NCBI GenBank assembly: GCA_902796785.1
Contig: CADBQJ010000210.1
Coordinates: forward strand, 1-6,928
Origin: Fibrobacter succinogenes
Lineage (GTDB): Bacteria; Fibrobacterota; Fibrobacteria; Fibrobacterales; CADBQJ01
Direction of reading: 5' to 3'
Length of the DNA stretch: 6,928 nucleotides
Shown: positions 1 through 5,158 of the stretch, piece after piece
Numbering within the stretch: the first letter of the stretch is position 1
Layout of the letters: each line of letters opens with the position of its first letter
Translations under genes and position numbers: made by a program
Notes under the pieces: generated by a model
Databases searched by the model: none
What the model was told of the DNA's origin: nothing
What the model saw: the letters and a program-made list of their open reading frames with translations, nothing else

Positions 1-83
1 AGTTCAAGTCGGACAGCTACGCCGTGCAGCCCCTGGCCGACCGCAAGGCCTCGGGGATGTCCGTCCGCTGCGTGAAGAACTAG
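1..83 (+). CDS. C-terminal end of a probable FISUMP (Fibrobacter succinogenes major paralogous) domain protein, partial
   Basis: Only the last 26 codons lie in the window; the reading frame begins at base 3 and ends at the TAG at 81-83. The visible C-terminus reads ...DRKASGMSVRCVKN. The ending S-V-R-C-V-K-(D/N) immediately before the stop is typical of the Fibrobacter succinogenes major paralogous domain (TIGR02145, FISUMP), found in secreted or surface proteins of Fibrobacterota and some Bacteroidota; its molecular function is poorly known. A perfect terminator hairpin follows at once, which supports this as a genuine gene end. The assignment rests on a short tail, so another secreted protein is possible. 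No start, signal peptide or upstream domain can be seen. Confidence 0.6.
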   Translation, partial: FKSDSYAVQPLADRKASGMSVRCVKN

Positions 84-110
84 GCGGAAAACCGTCCGTT
101 TTCCGCCTTT
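83..110 (+). terminator. Intrinsic terminator of the upstream FISUMP-like gene
   Basis: A perfect 10-bp stem, GGCGGAAAAC (83-92) pairing with GTTTTCCGCC (98-107), has a 5-nt loop and is followed by a short T run (108-110) and a more T-rich stretch to 138. The first stem base is the last base of the TAG stop codon, so the hairpin starts exactly at the gene end. It separates this gene from glgB. Confidence 0.8.
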
Positions 111-137
111 CCGGGGCGTTTCCGGCTCTTTCTTTTT

Positions 138-146
138 TATGATTTG
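138..146 (+). promoter_or_regulatory. Candidate -10/-7 promoter element of glgB
   Basis: TATGAT at 138-143 is one base from the sigma-70 -10 consensus, and the 9-mer TATGATTTG resembles the Bacteroidota TAnnTTTG box with one extra base. It lies 38 nt before the glgB ATG, downstream of the preceding terminator. No convincing -35 or -33 element is visible at normal spacing, so this remains a candidate. Confidence 0.35.
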
Positions 147-150
147 ACGG

Positions 151-170
151 GGAAACCCACCTGGGTTTCC
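151..170. repeat. 20-bp inverted repeat in the glgB leader
   Basis: GGAAACCCA (151-159) and TGGGTTTCC (162-170) are perfect 9-bp inverted arms around a central CC. As RNA this would fold as an 8-bp stem with an ACCT loop, ending 3 nt before the glgB Shine-Dalgarno sequence (CGGAG, 174-178). No T run follows, so it is not a standard terminator. It could be a repressor operator just downstream of the start of transcription, or a leader hairpin affecting ribosome access. Confidence 0.5.
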
Positions 171-184
171 GCACGGAGCGCATT

Positions 185-2395
185 ATGCAACATCGCTGGG
201 AAAACTACGCCACCTTCACCGCCGAAGAGGCCAACCGCTTCCTCAACCACGTCGGCGACCCCTTCTCGCTTCTGGGGATGCATCCCCTGCCCGACCGCAA
301 CTGCGTGGCGATCCGCGTCTACAACCCCACCGCCTACTTCGTGCGCGGCCGCAACGTCTCCACCGGCGAGGAGCTGGAGTTCGTCAGCATGGGCGACACC
401 GGCCTCTTCGAGCACGTAACCGAAGGCACCCTGGAGTGCTTCGACTACGAGCTGACCGTCTTCACCAGCGCCGAGCAGCACTACACGGTCCGCGACCCCT
501 ACCGCTTCCTCCCCGTGCTGGGCGACATGGACCTCTACCTGATCGGCCAGGGGACGCACTACCAGCTCTCCCGCGCGCTGGGCGCCAACCCCCGCCGCCA
601 CCAGGGCGTGGACGGCGTGCTCTTCGCCGTCTGGGCCCCCTCCGCCCGCGGCGTCTCCGTGGTCGGCAACTTCAACTCCTGGGACGGGCGCCGCAACCCG
701 ATGCGCCCGCGCGGCTCCAGCGGCGTCTGGGAGCTCTTCGTCCCCGACATCGGGCCCGGCGAGCTCTACAAGTTCGAGGTCTTCGCCGCCGACGGCCGCG
801 TCCTCTCCAAGCTCGACCCGCTGGCCCGCTTCTCCGAGCTGCGCCCCCGCCTGGGCAACGTGGTCTGGCCCCACGACGACCACGTCTGGAACGACGCCAA
901 GTGGATGGAAAGCCGCGCGAAGGGCGAGATGTACGACCGCCCGATGACGATCTACGAAGTGCACGCCGGCTCGTGGAAGGCCGTCGCCGGGAAGGAGTTC
1001 CCCACGTGGGAGGACCTCGCCGCGACGCTGATTCCCTACGTGAAGGAGATGGGCTTCACCCACATCGAGTTCATGCCGCTGGCCGAGCACCCGCTCGACC
1101 AGTCCTGGGGCTACCAGGTGAGCGGCTACTACTCCGCCACCGCGCGCTACGGCACGCCCGCGCAGCTCAAGGCCTTCGTCGACGCCGCGCACGCCGCGGG
1201 GATCGGCGTCATCCTCGACTGGGTGCCGGCCCACTTCCCCAAGGACGCCACCGGGCTCGGCCGCTTCGACGGCACCGCGCTCTACGAGCACCGCGACCCG
1301 CGCCAGGGCGAGCACCCGCACTGGGGCACCTACATCTTCAACTACGGCCGCAACGAGGTGAAGAACTTCCTCGTGGCCAACGCGCTCTTCTGGCTGGACG
1401 AATACCACGTGGACGGCCTGCGCGTGGACGCCGTGGCCTCCATGCTCTACCTGGACTACGGCCGCAACGCCGGCGAGTGGATCCCCTCCGAGCAGGGCGA
1501 CAACATCAACCGCCAGTCCATCGAGTTCATCAAGCACATGACCAGCGTGGTGCGCGGACGCCACGACGGCGCGATGGTCATCGCCGAGGACTCCACCGCC
1601 TTCCCCAACATCACCAAGGCGCCCGAGGAGCACGGCCTGGGCTTCCACTACAAGTGGAACATGGGCTGGATGAACGACATGCTCACCTACATCGGGAAGG
1701 AGCCGATCCACCGCAAGTACCACCAGAACATGCTCACCTTCAGCATGCTCTACGCCTTCAGCGAGCAGTTCATCCTGGTGCTCTCGCACGACGAGGTGGT
1801 GCACGGCAAGGGGTCGATGATCAACAAGATGCCCGGCGACGCCTGGCAGAAGTTCGCCAACCTGCGCCTCTTCTACTCCTTCATGTGGGGCCATCCCGGC
1901 AAGAAGCTCCTCTTCATGGGCAACGAGTTCGCGCAGTACGCCGAGTGGAACAGCAACGCCGAGCTGGACTGGAACCTGCTGGACTACGCGCCGCACCGCC
2001 AGCTGCGCGAGATGGTGAAGACGCTCAACGGCATCTACGCCCGCGAAGGCGCGCTGTGGAAGTGCGACACCTCGTTCGACGGCTTCGAGTGGCTCGACTG
2101 CGACGACGCCGAAAGCTCCGTGGTGGGCTTCGTGCGCCGCGACCGCGAGGGGAACCAGATCGCCGTGCTCTGCAACTTCACCCCCGTTGTGCGCGAGGGC
2201 TACCGCTTCGGCGTGCCCGCCGCCGGCCGCTGGATGGAGATCTTCAACTCCGACTCGGAATACTTCGGCGGAAGCAACGTGGGCAACAACGGCGGCGTGG
2301 ACAGCGAACCCCGCCCCTGGCACAACCGCGACAACTCCATCGCCGTCACCCTGCCTCCGCTGGGCGCGGTCTACCTCAAGCTCCGGCGCCTCTGA
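185..2395 (+). CDS. glgB: 1,4-alpha-glucan branching enzyme (glycogen branching enzyme) GlgB
   Basis: This cytoplasmic GH13 enzyme cuts an alpha-1,4 glucan chain and rejoins the piece through an alpha-1,6 bond, making the branches of glycogen. The protein has 736 residues, close to E. coli GlgB (728). An N-terminal module (about 1-130, with DPFSLLGMH at 25-33) is followed by a CBM48 module (about 140-235, with FAVWAPSA and VVGNFNSWDGR), the catalytic barrel (about 250-620) and an all-beta C-terminal domain. GH13 motifs are intact: DWVPAHFP (345-352), GLRVDAV with nucleophile D415, VIAEDST with acid/base E468, and LSHDEVVHGK with D536. The acid/base motif reads AED where AEE is usual, a conservative change. 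The ATG is preceded by CGGAG at 6-nt spacing. No other glycogen gene is in the window. Arginine is encoded almost only by CGC, with a single CGG. Confidence 0.98.
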   Translation: MQHRWENYATFTAEEANRFLNHVGDPFSLLGMHPLPDRNCVAIRVYNPTAYFVRGRNVSTGEELEFVSMGDTGLFEHVTEGTLECFDYELTVFTSAEQHYTVRDPYRFLPVLGDMDLYLIGQGTHYQLSRALGANPRRHQGVDGVLFAVWAPSARGVSVVGNFNSWDGRRNPMRPRGSSGVWELFVPDIGPGELYKFEVFAADGRVLSKLDPLARFSELRPRLGNVVWPHDDHVWNDAKWMESRAKGEMYDRPMTIYEVHAGSWKAVAGKEFPTWEDLAATLIPYVKEMGFTHIEFMPLAEHPLDQSWGYQVSGYYSATARYGTPAQLKAFVDAAHAAGIGVILDWVPAHFPKDATGLGRFDGTALYEHRDPRQGEHPHWGTYIFNYGRNEVKNFLVANALFWLDEYHVDGLRVDAVASMLYLDYGRNAGEWIPSEQGDNINRQSIEFIKHMTSVVRGRHDGAMVIAEDSTAFPNITKAPEEHGLGFHYKWNMGWMNDMLTYIGKEPIHRKYHQNMLTFSMLYAFSEQFILVLSHDEVVHGKGSMINKMPGDAWQKFANLRLFYSFMWGHPGKKLLFMGNEFAQYAEWNSNAELDWNLLDYAPHRQLREMVKTLNGIYAREGALWKCDTSFDGFEWLDCDDAESSVVGFVRRDREGNQIAVLCNFTPVVREGYRFGVPAAGRWMEIFNSDSEYFGGSNVGNNGGVDSEPRPWHNRDNSIAVTLPPLGAVYLKLRRL

Positions 2396-2413
2396 TTCCC
2401 GGAGACCGGACGA

Positions 2414-2449
2414 AAAAAACGGGGCCCGCGGAAGCGGGCTCCGTTTTTT
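2414..2449. terminator. Bidirectional intrinsic terminator between glgB and rpsU
   Basis: A 16-bp stem pairs 2414-2429 with 2434-2449 (one G-T wobble) around a GGAA tetraloop. The stem runs from an A tract through a GC-rich core and ends in TTTTTT at 2444-2449. Read from either strand it gives a GC hairpin followed by a U tract, so it can end glgB transcripts on the plus strand and rpsU transcripts on the minus strand. The two genes converge on it. Confidence 0.9.
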
Positions 2450-2485
2450 CGATCCGCGCGACGCGACGGCCGCGGAACCGGAGGA

Positions 2486-2695
2486 CTAGTACAGGCGCTT
2501 GCGGTTGGCTTCGGCCAGTTCCTTGGCGCGCTTGCGGATCACGGAAGTGATCTGGCGCTTCTTGACTTCGGAAGGCTTTTCGTAGCGCTGGCGGTTCTTG
2601 ACATCGGAAATGATGCCGTTCTTTTCGCAGGACTTGGTGAAACGCTTCAGGGCGCGTTCGAAGGGTTCAGCAGGGCGAACAGTAACACCGATCAA
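2486..2695 (-). CDS. rpsU: 30S ribosomal protein bS21
   Basis: bS21 is a small basic protein of the 30S subunit, near the 3' end of 16S rRNA, and helps initiation on mRNAs. The product has 69 residues, within the usual range, and shows the family pattern: EPFERALKRFTKSCEK (residues 10-25), RQRYEKPSEVKKR (35-47), then a Lys/Arg-rich helix ending in RKRLY. The start codon is TTG (2693-2695 on the complement), read as Met. It is supported by a strong Shine-Dalgarno sequence, AAAGAGGT, on the complement of 2703-2710 with 7-nt spacing, and by the family N-terminus (short beta strand then EPF). It is transcribed alone, convergent with glgB and divergent from the SPOR lipoprotein gene. Confidence 0.97.
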   Translation of the reverse strand: MIGVTVRPAEPFERALKRFTKSCEKNGIISDVKNRQRYEKPSEVKKRQITSVIRKRAKELAEANRKRLY

Positions 2696-2730
2696 CTGTC
2701 TTACCTCTTTAGGTGGTTGAATGAACGGGG

Positions 2731-2738
2731 CAAATATA
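2731..2738 (-). promoter_or_regulatory. Candidate -7/-10 element of the rpsU promoter
   Basis: On the minus strand the sequence reads GCTATATTTGCC, containing TATATTTG, an exact match to the TAnnTTTG -7 box known from Bacteroidota. It ends 35 nt before the rpsU TTG start, leaving room for a short leader with the Shine-Dalgarno sequence. No TTTG (-33) or TTGACA (-35) is seen at the expected spacing. The core is nearly identical to the box upstream of the dnaE-like gene (GCTATATCTGCC). Confidence 0.5.
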
Positions 2739-2822
2739 GCTTATCCCCCCGTTTTTGTGGAGGGAACGGCGAAAATGGAGTTTTCAAAGCAATATATCTC
2801 GCGCAAATAGCGATACTTATGT

Positions 2823-2830
2823 TAATTTTA
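2823..2830 (+). promoter_or_regulatory. Weak candidate promoter box of the SPOR lipoprotein gene
   Basis: TAATTTTA matches TAnnTTTG except at its last base and lies 27 nt before the ATG of the lipoprotein gene, within the AT-rich divergent region 2696-2857. Some promoter must be here because the neighbour on the left is transcribed away. The exact box is uncertain. Closer to the start, ACCTC (2841-2845) is complementary to the Shine-Dalgarno sequence GAGGT (2848-2852) and could weakly mask it. Confidence 0.25.
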
Positions 2831-2857
2831 CCATAGAGACACCTCCCGAGGTACGCT

Positions 2858-3601
2858 ATGCGAAAACTGCTCGAATTCGCCACTTTGCTCGGAGCCACTG
2901 CGCTGCTGCTCGTCGCGTGCGGCTCGGACGAAGCCGAAGAGGCCCCCGTCCCCGCCGCCCAGGCCGCCGCCCCCGCGGACGACGAACTGCCCGCCATGGA
3001 CGACATGGCCGCGCTGAAGGCCCCGGCGGCAGCCCCCGCCCAGGCGCCCGCGGCCGCCCCCGCCTCCTCCGCGATCCAGCCCGGCGCCTCCGGCAACTAC
3101 GTGCTCCAGGTGAGCGTGTGGGACAATCCCGCCAGCGCCAAGAAGCACGTGCGCGACCTCGACGCGCTCGGCGTTCCCGCCTACGTGGTGAAGGTGCAGA
3201 ACCCCGGCGGGCTGGAAGGCGACTTCTGGCGCGTCCGCGTGGGCTACTTCAAGACCGTCCCCGAAGCCCGCGCCTACGGCAACGAAGCGCTGAAGCCCCG
3301 CGGCCTCGGCTTCTGGATCGACAACCGCTCCAACGACGCGGTGGGCGACCCCAACGACGAATACGCCGAAGAGGAAGAGGAAACCGCGAGCGCGGCCCCC
3401 GCCTCCTCCGACTTCGAATCGGCTCCCGCGCCGGCTCCCGAACCGGAACCCGCGCCCGCGGCCGAACCCGCCCCGGAACCGGCCCCGGCTCCCGAGCCCG
3501 CGCCCGCCCAGGAAGCGGCCCCCGCCCCCGCGGCGGAACCCGCGCCCGCGGCCGAAGCGCCCGCTTCGCCCTCCGCGGTCTCCGACGACGGCTGGGACTG
3601 A
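2858..3601 (+). CDS. SPOR-domain lipoprotein with a Pro/Ala/Glu-rich C-terminal tail
   Basis: This is a predicted envelope lipoprotein of 247 residues. A signal peptide (1-20, with Arg-Lys then a hydrophobic core) ends in the lipobox LVAC, so Cys21 should be lipidated; Gly at +2 gives no inner-membrane retention signal by the E. coli rule. Residues 22-78 are an acidic then Ala/Pro-rich linker. Residues about 80-157 form a SPOR domain: YVLQVSVWDNPASAKKHVRDL, GVPAYVVKV and FWRVRVGYFKTVPEARAY. SPOR domains bind peptidoglycan glycan strands lacking stem peptides, mostly at division septa. After it come an acidic patch (EYAEEEEET) and about 50 residues of PAPEPEPAP-like sequence, ending SDDGWD. 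SPOR usually lies at the C-terminus, so the central position is odd. The ATG has GAGGT at 5-nt spacing, and a terminator follows the stop. The precise cellular role is unknown. Confidence 0.88.
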   Translation: MRKLLEFATLLGATALLLVACGSDEAEEAPVPAAQAAAPADDELPAMDDMAALKAPAAAPAQAPAAAPASSAIQPGASGNYVLQVSVWDNPASAKKHVRDLDALGVPAYVVKVQNPGGLEGDFWRVRVGYFKTVPEARAYGNEALKPRGLGFWIDNRSNDAVGDPNDEYAEEEEETASAAPASSDFESAPAPAPEPEPAPAAEPAPEPAPAPEPAPAQEAAPAPAAEPAPAAEAPASPSAVSDDGWD

Positions 3602-3620
3602 TCGCCGGCGAACCCTTTCC

Positions 3621-3654
3621 GAAAGGCCTCCCGTCGCGGAGGCCTTTCTACTTT
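3621..3654 (+). terminator. Intrinsic terminator after the SPOR lipoprotein gene
   Basis: A perfect 11-bp stem, GAAAGGCCTCC (3621-3631) with GGAGGCCTTTC (3638-3648), has a 6-nt loop (CGTCGC) and is followed by TACTTTT. It lies 20 nt past the lipoprotein stop and only 27 nt (stem end to start codon) before the rimO ATG, so it probably separates the two transcripts or lowers read-through into rimO. Confidence 0.85.
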
Positions 3655-3656
3655 TG
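3649..3656 (+). promoter_or_regulatory. Possible promoter box of rimO overlapping the terminator tail
   Basis: TACTTTTG is an exact TAnnTTTG match directly after the terminator stem and 19 nt before the rimO ATG. If used, transcription would start close to the Shine-Dalgarno sequence (AAGGA, 3662-3666), giving a very short leader. It may equally be only the U tract of the terminator. Confidence 0.2.
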
Positions 3657-3675
3657 GCCCGAAGGACGACAGACG

Positions 3676-5007
3676 ATGCGGAACGAGAAAGCGAACGCCC
3701 CCAAGAGGGTCTACCTGCTCAACCTGGGCTGCAGCAAGAACCAGGTGGACGCCGAGCATCTTCTGGCCGAGTTCGCCGCCGCCGGCGTGCGTCGCGCGGA
3801 AGAGCCCGCCGACGCCGACCTGCTGGTCGTCAACACCTGCGGCTTCATCGACAGCGCCAAGGAGGAGTCGATCCAGGAGATCCTCCGCCTGGCCAAGGGC
3901 CGCTCCGCCGGACAGAAGATCGTCGTCGCCGGCTGCCTCTCGCAGCGCTACGGCGAGGCGCTGCGCGAATCGCTCCCCGAGGCCGACGTGATGGTCGGCA
4001 CCTACAATCGCGGCGAGCTGCTCCGCCAGCTCGGGCTGAAGCCGCGCGCGAAGGGCTGCTCCGGACGGATTGTCCTCGACGGGCTCCCCCACCACGCCTA
4101 CCTCAAGGTGGCCGAAGGGTGCCAGCGCCATTGCGCCTACTGCGCCATCCCGCTCATCCGCGGCCCGCAGAAGAGCCTCTCCCCCGCCGAGATCGTGGAG
4201 GAGGCGCTGCGCCTGCAGAAGAGCGGCGCGCGCGAGCTGAGCCTCGTGGCGCAGGACCTCACCTACTACGGGCGCGAGAAGGGCGGCCCCGGGTCCACGC
4301 TCGAGGAGCTGGTGCGGCTGCTGCTGCGCGAGACCGACGTCGACTGGCTGCGCCTCTGCTACGCCTACCCCGCCTTCGTCACGCCCGGGCTGCTGGAGCT
4401 GATGGCGACGGAAAAGCGCGTCTGCAAGTACCTCGACATGCCCATCCAGCACGGGTCCGACGCAATGCTGCGCGCCATGGACCGCGGCCACACCCGGCGC
4501 GGCCTGCTGGCGATGCTCCGGCGCATCCGCCGTTCCGTCCCCGACGTCGCGCTGCGCACCACGCTGCTGCTGGGCTTCCCCGGCGAGACCGAGGACGACG
4601 TGCGCGAGCTGCTGGACCTGATGGAGGAGGTGCGGTTCGACCGGCTGGGCTGCTTCACCTACTCCGAGGAGGAGGGAACGCCCGCGGCGCGGAGCAAGGC
4701 GCCGCGCGTGGATCCCGACGTCGCCGCGCGGCGCGCCGAGCGTGTGATGCGCCTCCAGGAGGAGATCTCGCTGGAGCGCAACGAGGCGCTCGTTGGAAGC
4801 GAGCAGACGGTGCTCGTGGACTCGGTCGACGACTCCGGCACGGCGCACTTCCTGGCTCGCACGCAGTGGGACGCGCCCGAGGTGGACGACCAGGTCCGCG
4901 TCGTCGAAGGCAGCGCGAAGCCCGGCGAATTCTACCGCGTGAAGATCGTCGGCGCGGAGGCCTACGACCTCGACGCCACGATCGTGTCGAAGATCGCGCG
5001 CCCCTGA
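3676..5007 (+). CDS. rimO: Ribosomal protein uS12 methylthiotransferase RimO
   Basis: RimO is a radical-SAM enzyme that adds a methylthio group to a conserved aspartate of ribosomal protein S12 (Asp88 in E. coli numbering of the mature protein). The product has 443 residues (E. coli RimO 441). The N-terminal UPF0004 domain carries its cluster ligands C19 (LGCSKNQVD), C55 (NTCGF) and C87 (GCLSQR). The radical-SAM domain has the CxxxCxxC motif at C149, C153 and C156 in EGCQRHCAYCAIP, and LGFPGET at 299-305. A TRAM domain covers about 374-441, ending in YDLDATIV. RimO rather than MiaB is indicated by CSKNQVDAEHL, the YLDMPIQHGSDAMLRAM segment and the YDL ending. The ATG is chosen for the AAGGA at 9-nt spacing and for protein length; the frame is open further upstream, but that part overlaps the lipoprotein gene. 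Confidence 0.96.
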   Translation: MRNEKANAPKRVYLLNLGCSKNQVDAEHLLAEFAAAGVRRAEEPADADLLVVNTCGFIDSAKEESIQEILRLAKGRSAGQKIVVAGCLSQRYGEALRESLPEADVMVGTYNRGELLRQLGLKPRAKGCSGRIVLDGLPHHAYLKVAEGCQRHCAYCAIPLIRGPQKSLSPAEIVEEALRLQKSGARELSLVAQDLTYYGREKGGPGSTLEELVRLLLRETDVDWLRLCYAYPAFVTPGLLELMATEKRVCKYLDMPIQHGSDAMLRAMDRGHTRRGLLAMLRRIRRSVPDVALRTTLLLGFPGETEDDVRELLDLMEEVRFDRLGCFTYSEEEGTPAARSKAPRVDPDVAARRAERVMRLQEEISLERNEALVGSEQTVLVDSVDDSGTAHFLARTQWDAPEVDDQVRVVEGSAKPGEFYRVKIVGAEAYDLDATIVSKIARP

Positions 5008-5026
5008 CGATTTGCGCCGTTTTCGT

Positions 5027-5051
5027 TTCTTGCGTCAAAGAACCGCAAGAA
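5027..5051 (+). terminator. Possible weak terminator hairpin after rimO
   Basis: TTCTTGCG (5027-5034) pairs with CGCAAGAA (5044-5051), an 8-bp stem with a 9-nt loop, 19 nt after the rimO stop. There is no T run behind it, so it does not meet the usual criteria for an intrinsic terminator. It may be a 3'-end hairpin of the rimO mRNA. Confidence 0.3.
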
Positions 5052-5060
5052 GCTCCATTC

Positions 5061-5074
5061 TGAACGATCGTTCA
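5061..5074. promoter_or_regulatory. Perfect 14-bp palindrome, LexA-like or TetR-like operator candidate
   Basis: TGAACGATCGTTCA is identical to its reverse complement over all 14 bases. It contains GAAC-N4-GTTC, the core of the LexA box of Gram-positive bacteria (CGAACRNRYGTTYC), differing from that consensus at the flanking bases and one spacer base. TetR-family operators can look similar. It lies between rimO and the dnaE-like gene, ending 84 nt before the latter's ATG and 44 nt before its candidate -10 box. Published work gives a different LexA box for Fibrobacter succinogenes, which weakens the LexA reading if this organism is closely related. Confidence 0.5.
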
Positions 5075-5099
5075 AAAAGTTGGCCCTCCAAAACGCCAC

Positions 5100-5113
5100 G
5101 TTGTCATGGCAAC
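5100..5113. promoter_or_regulatory. Imperfect palindrome over the -35 zone of the dnaE-like gene
   Basis: GTTGTCATGGCAAC pairs in six of seven symmetric positions around its centre. It sits just upstream of the candidate -10 box (5119-5124), where the -35 region would lie, a typical place for a repressor site. At 14 bp with a mismatch it could also be chance. Confidence 0.3.
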
Positions 5114-5115
5114 AG

Positions 5116-5126
5116 TGCTATATCTG
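5116..5126 (+). promoter_or_regulatory. Candidate extended -10 promoter of the dnaE-like gene
   Basis: TGCTATATCTG contains an extended -10 form (TG-N-TATATC) and is one base from the TAnnTTTG box. The wider core GCTATATCTGCC matches the rpsU upstream box GCTATATTTGCC at 11 of 12 bases. It ends 32 nt before the ATG. TTGTCA at 5101-5106 resembles a -35 but is only 12 nt away, too close for normal spacing. Confidence 0.45.
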
Positions 5127-5158
5127 CCGCCATGCGAAAAAGAAGAGAGGGGGAAAAC

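Noticed and set aside
137..2323. 728-codon open frame on the minus strand opposite glgB
   Set aside because: It mirrors glgB codon for codon, is rich in Val/Ala/His/Gly with no recognisable domain, and arises from the strong GC bias at third positions.
2841..2852. ACCTC-CC-GAGGT inverted repeat over the lipoprotein ribosome binding site as a riboswitch or thermometer
   Set aside because: A 4- to 5-bp stem with a tiny loop is too weak to claim as a regulatory RNA from the sequence alone.
3420..3570. Possible tandem DNA repeat in the lipoprotein tail
   Set aside because: The repeats are irregular at the DNA level and explained by Pro/Ala/Glu codons (CCC, GCG, GAA); no fixed unit or CRISPR-like spacing is present.
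2755..3675. Upstream extension of the rimO frame to an ATG at 2755
   Set aside because: It would overlap the whole lipoprotein gene in another frame with Arg/Pro-rich sequence; the RimO N-terminus and its Shine-Dalgarno sequence fix the start at 3676.
3274..4848. 524-codon open frame on the minus strand opposite the lipoprotein gene and rimO
   Set aside because: It spans two well-supported genes on the other strand and an intervening terminator; the Gly/Ala repeats are just the complement of the Pro/Ala/Glu tail.
5132..5158. In-frame ATG at 5132 as the dnaE start, adding MRKRREGEN
   Set aside because: No Shine-Dalgarno sequence precedes it, whereas the ATG at 5159 has a purine-rich site and gives the usual DnaE N-terminus.
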